Shown here: in pieces, positions 16,663 to 26,360 of the stretch
How positions within the stretch are numbered: position 1 is the first letter of the stretch
How the letters are laid out: each line of letters begins with the position of its first letter
Origin: Petralouisia muris
Lineage (GTDB): Bacteria > Bacillota > Clostridia > Lachnospirales > Lachnospiraceae
Assembly: GCF_004793545.1 (NCBI RefSeq)
Contig: NZ_SRYA01000006.1
Coordinates: 62,001 to 126,000 of the forward strand
Length of the DNA: 64,000 nt
Direction: 5' to 3'
The notes under the pieces: generated by a model
Told to the model about the DNA's origin: nothing
Databases searched by the model: none
Seen by the model: only the letters and a program-made list of their open reading frames with translations
Position numbers and translations under genes: made by a program

Positions 16663-17967
16663 TCATTTGAAAGGGAGTGTAACAAAGAATGTAGTTCCGC
16701 CCCCATCCGTATCTTTAAAGCCTGCTTTCCCATGCATCATTTTTGCAAGTTCATCCGCTATGCTAAGTCCTAATCCAAAATTTGATTTATCTGTCCTTGA
16801 TTTGTCAGCGCAATAGAACCGGTTAAAAATATACGGTTTGTCATCTTCGTGAATGCCTTCTCCGTGGTCTGCTACGAGAAATGTGATATGTTTTCCAGTT
16901 GCCTCTGTTTTAATTTCGATTTGTTTATTGTTTACGGAATGGTGAATGGCATTGTCCATATAAATTGCCAATATCTGAAAAAGCCGTTCTTCATCTGTGC
17001 AGAACCTGGGATAACTGTTTTCCTCGATATCCAGACGCAGGCAGATTTTTTTGCTGATACAGATTGGTTCATAAGTCTCATACAAGGAGATTAACAAAGT
17101 GTCTATATCAATGATATTTTTGCATAATGTCCATGATTTTGCATCAGAAGAAGCCAGAAGCAGCATATCTCTGACCAGTTTTGACATTCTCATGCATTCC
17201 TTGTCTAATACTTTTACTGATTTTCTGAATTCAGCATGATCTATTTGCAATTGTTCCAGCTTTTCTGTGTTTGCCAGAATAACAGCAAGGGGCGATTTTA
17301 ATTCATGTGAGGCGGAAGCGATAAAATCTTTCTGGCTTTTTAACATCACTTCCGATGGCTGTAATGCTTTCTTTATCAGCAAACGGCTCATTACAGTTAC
17401 AGCAATCAGAGAAAGAAACCATAAGGAAAGATAAAGAAGAGCCTGGTTTGTCAAAATATCAAATAAGGATTGCTGTCTGTAAATCAATGACAAATGATAA
17501 GCCCTGTCCTTTGGCAAAACAATCGTTGCAAAGATTCCTAAATAGTTGTCTTTTCCCGTTCCGCTGAATTCAAATATACCGCTTTGCTCTGTGACGGGCT
17601 GATTATCGTTTGCTATCACGAACGTTTTCTCTTTGGCCGTCTGTATGCGGAAATGCTCTAAAAGAGTGTCTGCGTCCGTAGGAAAGTCGGAATCCGTTTG
17701 GTATATCCGCTTTCCGGAAGTATCCTGAATGCTGCAAAATATCGGGTGACTGTACTCCTGATAGGAATTTATGATGGATGCAAAGCCCTGGCTGCTATCT
17801 TTCAGCTGATATGTCATCTGGGTAACCATTCTCTGAAAAAAAGCAATTTCATTTGCTTGCTCTATACGAAGGTAATTTTTACAGAGTATGAGCATAATAC
17901 ATGTAATGATCAGCATAATTGTCGTTATAAAAAGGATGTTTAATTTTTTTGACAGTGGTTTCAGCAT
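16663..17967 (-). CDS. Sensor histidine kinase of OmpR-type two-component system
   Basis: This 434-residue membrane kinase has a first helix at about residues 10-30, an extracytoplasmic sensor region of ~140 residues, a second helix at about 176-196, then HisKA with phospho-accepting His 221 in SASHELKSPLAVI. The ATPase domain shows N box YMDNAIHHS, G1 DHGEGI and G2 GLGLSI. It is encoded 41 nt downstream of its response regulator on the minus strand. The divergent lipoprotein/ABC operon next door is a plausible target. The stimulus is unknown, and no BceS-type short loop is present, so this is not a classical bacitracin sensor. Confidence 0.93.
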   Translation of the reverse strand: MLKPLSKKLNILFITTIMLIITCIMLILCKNYLRIEQANEIAFFQRMVTQMTYQLKDSSQGFASIINSYQEYSHPIFCSIQDTSGKRIYQTDSDFPTDADTLLEHFRIQTAKEKTFVIANDNQPVTEQSGIFEFSGTGKDNYLGIFATIVLPKDRAYHLSLIYRQQSLFDILTNQALLYLSLWFLSLIAVTVMSRLLIKKALQPSEVMLKSQKDFIASASHELKSPLAVILANTEKLEQLQIDHAEFRKSVKVLDKECMRMSKLVRDMLLLASSDAKSWTLCKNIIDIDTLLISLYETYEPICISKKICLRLDIEENSYPRFCTDEERLFQILAIYMDNAIHHSVNNKQIEIKTEATGKHITFLVADHGEGIHEDDKPYIFNRFYCADKSRTDKSNFGLGLSIADELAKMMHGKAGFKDTDGGGTTFFVTLPFK

Positions 17968-18008
17968 TTTTAATCTCCAATCTGGTATGGCTATATACTA
18001 TAAAAATT

Positions 18009-18695
18009 TTAGTTCTGTTTCCGGGTCAGGGAATATCCGGCACCATATACTGTTTTTATTTCACAGATACTCTTTAATTCCCTGAGTCGTTTCCGGAGGA
18101 AAGAAATATAATTATCAACATTCCCCGGTTCAACATCCGAGGATGTTCCCCATATTTTCAGGATGAGCTGTTCCCTTGAAAAAAGTGTTTCCGGGCTTTT
18201 CATAAGGACAGACAGCAATTCGGATTCTTTTGCTGTTAAAAAAACAGACTTTGGGCCGCAAGTCAGCTCACGGTTGGATTTATCAAAACATAAGTCGGCA
18301 TATTGGAGTTTATCTTCTGTTTTTATGTTACCAGGACGCCTTGTTAAAGCTCTCACACGGGCAAGGAGTTCCTGTATATGGAAAGGCTTGGCTAAATAAT
18401 CATCAGCCCCGCCATCCAATCCCTCTATCTTTTCATTCAGGGCGGTCATTCCTGTAATGATGATCACAGGAATCTGGATTCCTTTTTTCCGCATAGCTTT
18501 TATAATTGTCAGGCCATCAAGAACAGGAAGCATCCTGTCCACAATGGCTAAATCATAGGAATAATCGGTATGTAAAGCATATAGCATAGCGGTTTCCCCA
18601 TCATTACAGGTGTCAACCATATAACCGTTTTTTGTTAATTCCGATTCGATAGAGCTGCAAAGTTCTAAGTCGTCTTCTAAAAGAAGTATTTTCAT
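18009..18695 (-). CDS. OmpR/PhoB-type response regulator
   Basis: This 228-residue regulator has a receiver domain with acidic pair EDD at residues 7-9, phospho-acceptor Asp 53 (IVDRMLP), and Lys in LAKPF near residue 104. A C-terminal winged-helix DNA-binding domain includes LTAKESELLSVLMKSPETLFSREQL and VDNYISFLRKRL. I chose the ATG at 18695, where MKILLLEDD begins and GAAAGGAT lies upstream; a 14-codon longer frame lacks a ribosome site. It is the first gene of the kinase operon and is divergent from the lipoprotein gene. Confidence 0.94.
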   Translation of the reverse strand: MKILLLEDDLELCSSIESELTKNGYMVDTCNDGETAMLYALHTDYSYDLAIVDRMLPVLDGLTIIKAMRKKGIQIPVIIITGMTALNEKIEGLDGGADDYLAKPFHIQELLARVRALTRRPGNIKTEDKLQYADLCFDKSNRELTCGPKSVFLTAKESELLSVLMKSPETLFSREQLILKIWGTSSDVEPGNVDNYISFLRKRLRELKSICEIKTVYGAGYSLTRKQN

Positions 18696-18854
18696 TTTTA
18701 GATCCTTTCCTTCGTTTTGTTTCTTTTCCCAGGGCATAAAGGCATATTTGACATAAAGTTCCTATTTTATGCCGTTTATGAAATTATCGTCCGCTTAGTA
18801 TTAGTATAATAGGAAATTCTATAAAAATCCTCTAAAAAACCATGGATATTTTTT

Positions 18855-18927
18855 TATATTTTACAGGATTTTTAGCGAAGTTTTTATATACAATGACGTT
18901 GTAGCTTGAATGCAGTGCATCACTGCA
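18855..18927 (+). promoter_or_regulatory. Candidate promoter and hairpin before the lipoprotein/ABC operon
   Basis: In the 284-bp divergent gap, TTTACA (18858 region), 17 bp and TTTATA form a plausible promoter. TTTTTA repeats with a 12-bp period cover the spacer, which could be direct-repeat sites for an OmpR-type regulator. A 7-bp hairpin TGCAGTG/CACTGCA with a CAT loop (18911-18927) lies in the leader. All of this is weak evidence. Confidence 0.3.
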
Positions 18928-18979
18928 GGGCATCTGTGAAACGCTGTAATACAATCAAAAAGAAAGGTGGAAAAGAATT

Positions 18980-19570
18980 ATGAAGAACAAAAAATTAATA
19001 CTGGCGTTAGCGGTTGGGTTAAGTATTTTTACATTGGCAGGCTGCGGGATGCCAAATGGCACGCACACAAAGGGAGAAAAAGAAGCCAGGGATACCTATA
19101 TGGAAAATAATACAACAGACCCTGCCAAAGAAGATACTTCTGATGGAAAGGATTTGAATACGGATGAAAAGAATTTAAATTCTGATGGAAACGATTCAGA
19201 TGCGGCTGAAGTTGTGGATGGAGGAGAACTGCTTGCAGCATCTGATTTACAGGGAAGCGTGATAGAATTTTCGGACAATGGATGCACAATTAACCCTGTA
19301 ACAAATAGTGATGACGGTTCAACGGCGGTCATTGAGGCAGAAGGGTACGAAGATGAAGGGGCAAAGGTAACGATTAAATATGGAGATAACTGCACATTCC
19401 AAAAAGCGGTTATAAGCATAGCGACCGGAGAAGCCACTGTCACTGAAGTTGACAAAACGGATATAAAGAAAAAAACATCTTTGGTGCTTTATGGAACTTT
19501 TGAGGATAAAGAAACTTTTACAGCTACAAAAGCAGTGATCACCAAATATGAAAGGGAGGATGAAACATGA
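18980..19570 (+). CDS. Secreted lipoprotein of an ABC transporter operon, unknown function
   Basis: This 196-residue protein starts with a lipoprotein signal peptide and a lipobox LAGC (Cys at residue 22). A low-complexity Asp/Asn/Thr/Lys-rich linker (about residues 25-80) leads to a compact domain of ~110 residues. No family was recognised. AAGAAAGGTGG precedes ATG 18980. Its stop overlaps the start of the first FtsX permease by 4 nt, so it is part of the ABC operon and may be its extracytoplasmic partner. Control by the divergent two-component system is inferred from position. Confidence 0.85.
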   Translation: MKNKKLILALAVGLSIFTLAGCGMPNGTHTKGEKEARDTYMENNTTDPAKEDTSDGKDLNTDEKNLNSDGNDSDAAEVVDGGELLAASDLQGSVIEFSDNGCTINPVTNSDDGSTAVIEAEGYEDEGAKVTIKYGDNCTFQKAVISIATGEATVTEVDKTDIKKKTSLVLYGTFEDKETFTATKAVITKYEREDET

Positions 19571-20784
19571 CCTTTTATCAGCTTGCATTTCGGTATCTGA
19601 AGCGGAAAAAAGCAAAGACAATCCTGTTATTTTGTGTACTGCTCATTGTGAGCGCCATGATACTAAGCACAAATATGATTCTCCGTGCAACAGCTGATTC
19701 AAAAGCGGCAATTGGGGAAAAAACAAAAGCAAAAGTTGTTATGGGGATTTTGAAAGAAGATGACAGGATTACGTTAGATGAGGTGGAATGGATCAAAGAT
19801 TTGGAGGAAGTTTCCGATGTAAATTGTCTGGCGAAAAACGATGGGTTTCCTGTAAATTTTCAGCTGATTACAAACAGCGATTCTACCGAGGAATCCAATC
19901 AGAAAGCATCCATCCTGTCTTATGATAATCTGGAAAATGACAGCGGATTTTCGGAAGGAGTGTACCGTCTTGATTCTGGCAGCTATATTGCGGAGGGCAT
20001 AAAAGGGGTTGTCATCAACACTTATCTGGCGGACGCCAATCAGCTAAAATCAGGAGATATGATAGAAGTGGAAAACGCCAACGGAAAGCGCGTTTCCCTT
20101 AAAATTGTCGGTATCTTTTTATCTGGAAATGAAAGCAAACAGCCAGATGGAATGGATTCTGTAAATCGTATTGAAAACCAGATATTCATAGATAACCTGT
20201 CCTATGCGGATTTATTTGAAGGGGACGGTTACGCCAGGGTTGCCGTTTATTGTAAAAATCCAGAACAATTAAGTGTATTAGAGGAAAAGTTGAACAAACG
20301 TTTATCTGAGAAAGCGGACTCGGTAACATCTGATACATTGTATCAACAAATGGCTTTGCCATTGGAACAGATTACCAGGGCGGCAAAACTTATGCTTGCC
20401 CTGACGCTTATGGCAGGAACAGCCATTGTGTCTTTGCTGCTTTGTATGTGGATGCGGACACGACAGAGAGAAGCTGCTATTTTTATCAGTATCGGGAAAT
20501 CAAAAGCCAGCATTTTTTTACAGGCGTTTCTGGAATCATTTTTGGTCTTTGCACTGGCTGTCTTTGGTTCATGCGGTCTGGGAAATTTTATGGCTGAGGT
20601 TTTGCAGGGGTTCCTTACAGATCCTGAAACCACAGACATTTCTTTGGAGGTTTTATTGCAGTTTAAGGATGCAGGCATTCTGGCAGGTTTGGGAAGCCTG
20701 CTTATATTAGCGGCAGTCATCGTTTCTCTGCTGCCCATATTAAAAACAAATCCCAAAGAAACTTTATCAAAAATGGAGGGATAG
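19567..20784 (+). CDS. ABC transporter permease (FtsX/MacB type), subunit 1
   Basis: This 405-residue permease has an N-terminal helix (about residues 18-38), a large extracytoplasmic MacB-like region (about 45-275), and three C-terminal helices forming the FtsX domain (from KLMLALTLMAGTAIVSLLL near residue 277). Residues MRTRQREAAIFISIGKSKASIF after the second helix are the typical coupling segment. It ends NPKETLSKMEG, a common ending for these permeases. It overlaps the lipoprotein gene by 4 nt and is followed after 3 nt by a second permease, so the transporter is probably a heterodimer. Confidence 0.92.
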   Translation: MTFYQLAFRYLKRKKAKTILLFCVLLIVSAMILSTNMILRATADSKAAIGEKTKAKVVMGILKEDDRITLDEVEWIKDLEEVSDVNCLAKNDGFPVNFQLITNSDSTEESNQKASILSYDNLENDSGFSEGVYRLDSGSYIAEGIKGVVINTYLADANQLKSGDMIEVENANGKRVSLKIVGIFLSGNESKQPDGMDSVNRIENQIFIDNLSYADLFEGDGYARVAVYCKNPEQLSVLEEKLNKRLSEKADSVTSDTLYQQMALPLEQITRAAKLMLALTLMAGTAIVSLLLCMWMRTRQREAAIFISIGKSKASIFLQAFLESFLVFALAVFGSCGLGNFMAEVLQGFLTDPETTDISLEVLLQFKDAGILAGLGSLLILAAVIVSLLPILKTNPKETLSKMEG

Positions 20785-20787
20785 ACA

Positions 20788-22236
20788 ATGAACAGTTTTC
20801 AAATGGCATGGCGTTCCGTCATACGCAAACCTATCAAGAGCATATTGCTGTTTCTTGTAGTATTTATTATCAGTTTATTTTTTCTGTCGGGCATGGCAAG
20901 CCGGAATGCAAGCATCGCCACCCAGAATAAAACAAAACAGGCGGTAGGGGCCGGTTTTCTGATGGAAGCAAACGAAGCGAACAAGCACAACCGGGCAGAT
21001 GAAATTCTTGCAAAAAAGGATGATGGAGAAGAAGGGAATTTTGATGGCGTTAATGTGGAAAAAATAGAAACAGAATATGGGACGTCATGGAGAGTGTGGT
21101 ATGACAATTCTTTCCAGACGCTTTTAATCAATGATATCGAAAAGATTGCCGCTGTTTTTGGCATTTCCCAGTACAATATTACAACTGCTGTCACAGCGGT
21201 AAATCCCGTGAATTTTTCCAGGATTGAAGATGATGATGTAGACCAGAGTTCCGATTTACTTTGTGTCAGTTTAATCGGTAACAAAGACATGGAATTGGAT
21301 GCAAATGTCCTGTCGGGAAATGTGACCATCAGGGACGGGCGGATGATAACGGAGGAAGATTCTGACGTATGCGTGATTTCAGAAGAACTTGCAGAAAAAA
21401 ACAATTTATCGGTGGGAGACAGGATACAATTGAATGACCGCCATGACGTGGTGCATGCAGCAGTCTTTGAAGCCGAGATTGTGGGAATTTACATGGTTCA
21501 GCAAAAAATGACGCCTGCTATGTCTGGAGATACTTACCGTTCGGAAAACATTATCTTTACAGATTTGGGATTTCCGGAAAAAGCAGAAGGAAGCACATCC
21601 GGGGCGTTGTATGAAAAAGCATACTTCAAAGTGGCAGACGTTGATCAATACGATGAAGTAAAAAAAGCAATACAGAAAGTGGAGATTGGATGGGAACGCT
21701 ATGATCTGATTGACAATAATGGAAACATTGATACGATGTCTCAAAATTTTAATGATTTGGAGAATGTCAGCCTGATCTTAGTTCTCGTAGTTGCAGGAGC
21801 CAGTCTGATCATTCTGTTTTTAGTGTTTGTTTTCTGGATGAAAGGGAGGGTGCAGGAAATTGGGATTTTATTAGCCCTTGGCACACCCAAGATAAAAATA
21901 CTCGGACAGATATTATTGGAAGCATTTATGATAGCTGCTGCCGCCGTAGTCCTTTCTTTTACGGCTGCGCCTGCTGCGTCCAAAATTACAGCGGATTATT
22001 TTGTGGAACAGCAGGTGCAGCAGGCAGATGAACAGTCTGTCTTAGAGGAAGGGAAGGTTGCAAAATCTGCAGAGGATTCAGAAGAAACCGTTACAGGCGT
22101 TTCCGTTGCAGTTACGCCAGAACTCATGATTTACGATTGGCTCGGGGTGGCAGTGCTGGTTATGGTTTCGGTTGGGGCTGCCGGCATTCTGATTGCCCGC
22201 AAAAACCCCAAAGATATATTCAGTGAGATTAATTAG
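20788..22236 (+). CDS. ABC transporter permease (FtsX/MacB type), subunit 2
   Basis: This 482-residue permease has the same layout as its neighbour: one N-terminal helix (about residues 14-34), a periplasm-facing MacB-like domain, and three helices in the FtsX domain starting near residue 330 (VSLILVLVVAGASLIILFLVFVF). A 50-residue acidic insertion between its last two helices (QQVQQADEQSVLEEGKVAK region) is unusual for the family and would face outside. The ending NPKDIFSEIN is typical. The ATPase gene follows after 11 nt. Confidence 0.9.
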   Translation: MNSFQMAWRSVIRKPIKSILLFLVVFIISLFFLSGMASRNASIATQNKTKQAVGAGFLMEANEANKHNRADEILAKKDDGEEGNFDGVNVEKIETEYGTSWRVWYDNSFQTLLINDIEKIAAVFGISQYNITTAVTAVNPVNFSRIEDDDVDQSSDLLCVSLIGNKDMELDANVLSGNVTIRDGRMITEEDSDVCVISEELAEKNNLSVGDRIQLNDRHDVVHAAVFEAEIVGIYMVQQKMTPAMSGDTYRSENIIFTDLGFPEKAEGSTSGALYEKAYFKVADVDQYDEVKKAIQKVEIGWERYDLIDNNGNIDTMSQNFNDLENVSLILVLVVAGASLIILFLVFVFWMKGRVQEIGILLALGTPKIKILGQILLEAFMIAAAAVVLSFTAAPAASKITADYFVEQQVQQADEQSVLEEGKVAKSAEDSEETVTGVSVAVTPELMIYDWLGVAVLVMVSVGAAGILIARKNPKDIFSEIN

Positions 22237-22247
22237 GAGGTGCAAAG

Positions 22248-22925
22248 ATGGTATTAGAGGTTAAAAATGTAAGTTATGCTTATAAATCACAGAAAGAAAA
22301 AGAGATTTTAAAAAATGTTTCCATGCAGTTTGAAGAAAAGAAATTTTATACCATTGTGGGCGCCAGCGGGGCAGGCAAAACAACATTTTTGTCCTTGCTT
22401 GCAGGGCTGGATATGCCTTTGGAAGGAACAATTTTATATGACGGTGAGGATATACAGGCCAAAGGGCTTAACTATCACAGGAAGCATCATGTGTCATTGG
22501 TTTTTCAAAATTATAACCTGATTGACTATTTGACCACAGAGGAAAACGTGCGCCTTGGCGGACCGAAAAAGCCTCAGGATTTATTGGAGAAAGTAAGCAT
22601 CCCCCAGGAGGATTGGAAAAGAAATGTGCTGCAGTTGTCAGGGGGTCAGCAGCAGCGGGTTGCAATTGCAAGGGCATTGGCCAGCAGTGCAAAGGTGCTG
22701 CTGGCGGATGAGCCCACCGGCAATCTTGATGAAAGCACGGCAGAGGAAATTATAGAATTACTGAAACGAACAGCCCATGAGCTTGGAAAGTGTGTCATTG
22801 TAGTCACACACAGCAAGTATCTTGCAGCGCAGGCAGATGAGATTATTATGATTAAGGATGGCAGTATAGAATCAGCTGCAGAAGTTTTTCCAGGAAGGGA
22901 AGATGTCAGGAATATTTATGGATGA
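22248..22925 (+). CDS. ABC transporter ATP-binding protein (MacB/LolD type)
   Basis: This 225-residue ATPase has Walker A GASGAGKTT (about residues 38-46), the Q loop in VFQNYNLIDYL, signature LSGGQQQ near residue 128, Walker [13 protein letters not shown], and the H-loop His in VVTHSK. It energises the two FtsX permeases encoded just upstream; such systems usually export or extract substrates such as peptides or lipids rather than import. AGGAGG precedes ATG 22248. The gene ends the operon and is convergent with merR. Confidence 0.95.
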   Translation: MVLEVKNVSYAYKSQKEKEILKNVSMQFEEKKFYTIVGASGAGKTTFLSLLAGLDMPLEGTILYDGEDIQAKGLNYHRKHHVSLVFQNYNLIDYLTTEENVRLGGPKKPQDLLEKVSIPQEDWKRNVLQLSGGQQQRVAIARALASSAKVLLADEPTGNLDESTAEEIIELLKRTAHELGKCVIVVTHSKYLAAQADEIIMIKDGSIESAAEVFPGREDVRNIYG

Positions 22926-22937
22926 ACGCTTACATAC

Positions 22938-23762
22938 TCAAACAATGCCGGAAATTGGGATTTCAATCTGCATGATATAGTCCTCTACCCGGTCTATGAC
23001 GGTTTCATTGATCCCTTTTTCATAAGAATAGCCAGACAGCGTCAGCCCCTTGCCATGAGCAAATGTAAGGATTTCCTGATACCGCAGGGGGAGTTGATCC
23101 CAGCCTCCTTTGTGGAAAGCCCGCAGGTAGTTTCCTTTTGGTTGTATATGCAAGCCGCTTTTCTGGCCAAGCCGTGGAATTTCAATGAAAAGTTTCGTGT
23201 AGTCGTCGAAATTTCCCTTATGCAGACTGGCGACGGGGATCATGGAACCGTAGGAGGCGTCATGAAGACGGCCAAGCCGGTATCTGGCTGTTTCGGCGGT
23301 GATCAGCTCCACTTCCCTTTCAAATGTAACATCTTTGTCTATATCTACTGTTACCAGGCATTGTTCTTCTTTTTCCACGATACAGATCTCTGATAAGTCC
23401 ATAGTCAGAAGGGTATCCATGTCCTGCCGGTGGCTGGATAAGGTTTTTCTGACTGCCTGCAGGTGAAGGAGTTGTAAATCCAGTTCTGCGATCTTTTCAT
23501 CCAGAAGGTATTTCAGGTTTTGGGCGGAACGGTTTTTCATGAAGTCCTGGATCTCTGGAATAGATACGTCCAGCTCTCGGAGCAGGAGGATCGTTTCCAA
23601 TATGGGGCTCTGGTAGTAATTATAGCAGCGGTATCCGTTTTCCGGATTTATGGCGACTGGTTTAAACAAACCGATCTCATCATACCACATCAAAGTTTTT
23701 TTGTTGATACCGTGGAGTGCAGCGAATTGTCCGATGGTAAGTAATTTGTTTTTTTCATCCAT
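22938..23762 (-). CDS. MerR-family regulator with GyrI-like effector domain
   Basis: This 274-residue regulator has an N-terminal MerR winged helix (LTIGQFAALHGINKKTLMWYDEIGLFKP, about residues 7-34), a dimerisation coiled-coil (about 80-120), and a C-terminal ~150-residue GyrI-like ligand domain as in BmrR-type multidrug sensors. I chose the ATG at 23762 with CAAGGAG 8 nt upstream, rather than the start 10 codons earlier. It is divergent from a MATE exporter whose promoter has the 19-bp spacer and dyad expected for MerR activation, so drug-responsive control of that exporter is the likely job. Confidence 0.93.
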   Translation of the reverse strand: MDEKNKLLTIGQFAALHGINKKTLMWYDEIGLFKPVAINPENGYRCYNYYQSPILETILLLRELDVSIPEIQDFMKNRSAQNLKYLLDEKIAELDLQLLHLQAVRKTLSSHRQDMDTLLTMDLSEICIVEKEEQCLVTVDIDKDVTFEREVELITAETARYRLGRLHDASYGSMIPVASLHKGNFDDYTKLFIEIPRLGQKSGLHIQPKGNYLRAFHKGGWDQLPLRYQEILTFAHGKGLTLSGYSYEKGINETVIDRVEDYIMQIEIPISGIV

Positions 23763-23853
23763 ATTTTTATCTCCTTGGATTATTTGCAACAAGCCAGGCG
23801 TCCTGATTGTTACTCAATATTTCTGCTGAAATAAGATTATTTACGTTTTTCTA

Positions 23854-23884
23854 TTGACCGTACTGTTACTGTATGGTTTATTAT
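23854..23884 (+). promoter_or_regulatory. MerR-type promoter with 19-bp spacer and operator dyad
   Basis: TTGACC (23854-23859) and TATTAT (23879-23884) are separated by 19 bp, the hallmark of MerR-activated promoters. The dyad ACCGTAC (23857-23863), 7 bp, GTATGGT (23871-23877) lies within the -35/spacer region. It drives the MATE gene at 23955. Confidence 0.8.
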
Positions 23885-23954
23885 ACGGTAAGAAGCAGTG
23901 AAATGCAACATGCCCTATCGTGCTGTTATGCAGCGACTTTAACAGGAGGAAAAT

Positions 23955-25286
23955 ATGGAAAAACAAAACATATATGGAAAGCCCGTAACATTGGGAAATA
24001 TCTTGAAATTTGCCGTGCCCACCATCGCCATGACGGTGTTTATGTCTTTTTATACAATGGTTGACGGTTTGTTTGTATCGAATCTGATTGGAACAAACGC
24101 CCTTTCGGCCATCAACCTGACCATGCCGATCATCCAGCTTGTCACAGCCATTTCCACCATGCTTGCCACAGGAGGAAGCGCGGTCATTATGAAAAAGATG
24201 GGGGAAGGAAAGAGTGAGGAGGCGAAAGAGGATTTTACATTTCTGATCCTGGTGAATGTGATAGTGGGGGCGTTCATGTGTGTGACCGGGTATATGGCAA
24301 CGGACCGTATCTTTGCGGGAATGGATCTCTCGGCGGATGTGGAAGGATATTGTGTGGAATATTTAAGCCGATATCTGCCGTTTACGGTTCCTGTCCTGTT
24401 AATGAATAATTTTACCCTGTATATGATAGCTAGTGAGAAAGCGGCCTTATCCCTGGTCTGTTCCGTGGCAGGCGGCATTCTGAATATGGTGCTTGATTAC
24501 GTTTTGATCGCTGGCTTTGATATGGGGATCAGCGGTGCGGCGGTTGCCACAGGGGCAGGATATTCCGTGACGGCGGTTGTAGGCCTGGCAGTTTTTAGCC
24601 GGAGAAAGAACCTTCTCCATTTCCAGAAACCAGTATTCCGCTTTAAGATCCTTGCAAATGCAGCCACAAATGGATGCTCCGAGATGGCGACTGCGCTCGT
24701 CACCGGGATCATTACAATGATGTTCAACTGGATGATGCTCCATTATGTCGGGGAGGACGGCGTGGCGGCGGTTACCATCATCATGTACGTGCTGATGTTT
24801 GCAAGCTCCCTCTATACGGGGTACTCCTACGGTGTGGCTCCAATGCTGAGCTTCTATCACGGGGAGCAGAATTTCGAGAAGCTGAGAAGGCTGGTTTGGA
24901 CCAGTGGGAAGGTGATTGCGGCAATTTCTGGGATTACGGTTGGGGCTTCCCTGTGGCTGACGAGGCCGCTGGTTTCCGTCTTTGCCCGTCCGGATAACCC
25001 AGTTTATGATCTGGCAGTAACGGGGAACAGGATTTGTACGATTGCCCTGTTCTTTATCGGGTTCAATATTTTTGCCAGCGGGATGTTTACCGCATTATCC
25101 AATGGAATTGTGTCGGCTGCCCTTGCGTTTTCCCGGTCGTTTGTGTTTATGCTTGCCGCCATGCTCACGCTTCCTCTGATCCTGGGGGTGAACGGCGTCT
25201 GGCTGGCAACGCCTGCGGCAGAACTGATAGCGCTTGCTTTGTCTGCCTTTATGTTCCTGAAATATAGAAAGAGATATGGATACTAA
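23955..25286 (+). CDS. MATE-family efflux transporter
   Basis: This 443-residue protein has about 12 hydrophobic helices and family segments such as LKFAVPTIAMTVFMSFYTMVDGLF at the N-terminus, LIGTNALSAINLTMPI, and MLATGGSAVIMKKMGEGK. MATE proteins export drugs or metabolites by sodium or proton antiport across the cell membrane. AGGAGGAAAAT precedes ATG 23955. It is the likely target of the divergent MerR regulator. Substrate cannot be predicted. Confidence 0.95.
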   Translation: MEKQNIYGKPVTLGNILKFAVPTIAMTVFMSFYTMVDGLFVSNLIGTNALSAINLTMPIIQLVTAISTMLATGGSAVIMKKMGEGKSEEAKEDFTFLILVNVIVGAFMCVTGYMATDRIFAGMDLSADVEGYCVEYLSRYLPFTVPVLLMNNFTLYMIASEKAALSLVCSVAGGILNMVLDYVLIAGFDMGISGAAVATGAGYSVTAVVGLAVFSRRKNLLHFQKPVFRFKILANAATNGCSEMATALVTGIITMMFNWMMLHYVGEDGVAAVTIIMYVLMFASSLYTGYSYGVAPMLSFYHGEQNFEKLRRLVWTSGKVIAAISGITVGASLWLTRPLVSVFARPDNPVYDLAVTGNRICTIALFFIGFNIFASGMFTALSNGIVSAALAFSRSFVFMLAAMLTLPLILGVNGVWLATPAAELIALALSAFMFLKYRKRYGY

Positions 25287-25557
25287 GGGGAAAGTATGTT
25301 TGTTGTGACATTTCGCGGATATTTGCCTGTCATGTAGCTTCGATGATATTTATGATCCTTCTGATTGGCATTGTGGCGTTTGAGCTGTGTACAAATCTGC
25401 CTGTTAAGCCTTTCGTAGTAAGGATTGAAAACGGACTGGTGGACGGAACTGTCAGGATGGACTCGGCAGAAACAGAAAGGTATTTTTCTTTCCAGAATAA
25501 TCACTTCGTATATAAGAAAGATAATGGAAGACAATGTTCGGTTCCTTACTTTATGCT

Positions 25558-26339
25558 CTACTGATAAATCAGTTTTGTCTTTTTTGTGAGAATAACCGCA
25601 ATAACAAATGTAATCATTTCAGCAACAAGCGGGGCTGCCCAGATCGTTTTGCTTCCAAATATAACTGGGATACAGAATATGGCGGTTGCTTTTATCACGA
25701 TTCCCCTGCATATGGCAATGATATCTGACTGCGTTGTCCTTTTCGTGGAATAGAGCAGTGAGGTGTAGACCAGATTTAGAGCCATGGGAATAAAGGACAG
25801 GCTGAAAAGCCAGTCAAGAAAGATATTGGATACTGCCCCTGTACACATACCTACAAAGGATAAGGCAGGGGAACCGTCATTTCGGATAAATACGGAAAGG
25901 CAGCTGCTCATCAGCATGGGAAGTGAAAATGCAGAATAGTAAAAAAGATAGTCTGCCGACAACCTGCGCATTTCCTCCCCCAGCTTACGTGCGCCGCTTA
26001 AATCCACAATCTGCTGTGAAAAAACAGTTCCTGAAACTGTCAGGACAACTGCTGTCAAGACAGTCAGAATCAGGGCTGTCATAAAAGCATGATTTGCCCG
26101 TCTTTATCGCCACGCCCCATTCTAATTGCGATGACCGTGGCGCCTCCCATGGGGAACATTGCAACAATGGCTACAGCGAATGTAATGAATGGAACGCCAA
26201 TATTGACAGCGCCTAAAGCGGCTGAACCGACTCCCTGGCCTACGAAAATACCATCCATGACATTATACAGATAAGTGACAAACAGGCTTCCTACAGCCGG
26301 AAAGATATGGCTGCATAATTGCTTTACTTTGGGATTCAT
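25558..26339 (-). pseudogene. MATE-family transporter pseudogene (frameshift and internal deletion)
   Basis: Two minus-strand frames (26339-26079 and 26082-25558) join into one MATE-like sequence. The first covers the N-terminal two helices and ends in a run-off after GGATVIAIRMGRGDKDG; the second resumes in another frame and continues through SLSFVGMCTGAVSNIFLDW. It then jumps directly to a C-terminal segment (NLVYTSLLYSTKR onward), so the middle of the protein, roughly 150-200 residues of a normal ~450, is missing. The start ATG with AAAGGAGG and a full regulatory leader remain. It resembles the intact MATE gene at 26714 transcribed away from it. Confidence 0.85.
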
Positions 26340-26360
26340 AACATAAAACCTCCTTTAAAT

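Noticed and set aside
25343-25564. 73-codon plus-strand frame between the MATE gene and the MATE pseudogene
   Set aside because: No ribosome site, no recognised family, and its 3' end runs into the pseudogene. The 271-bp gap (25287-25557) shows no other gene; it may be a remnant of a lost gene.
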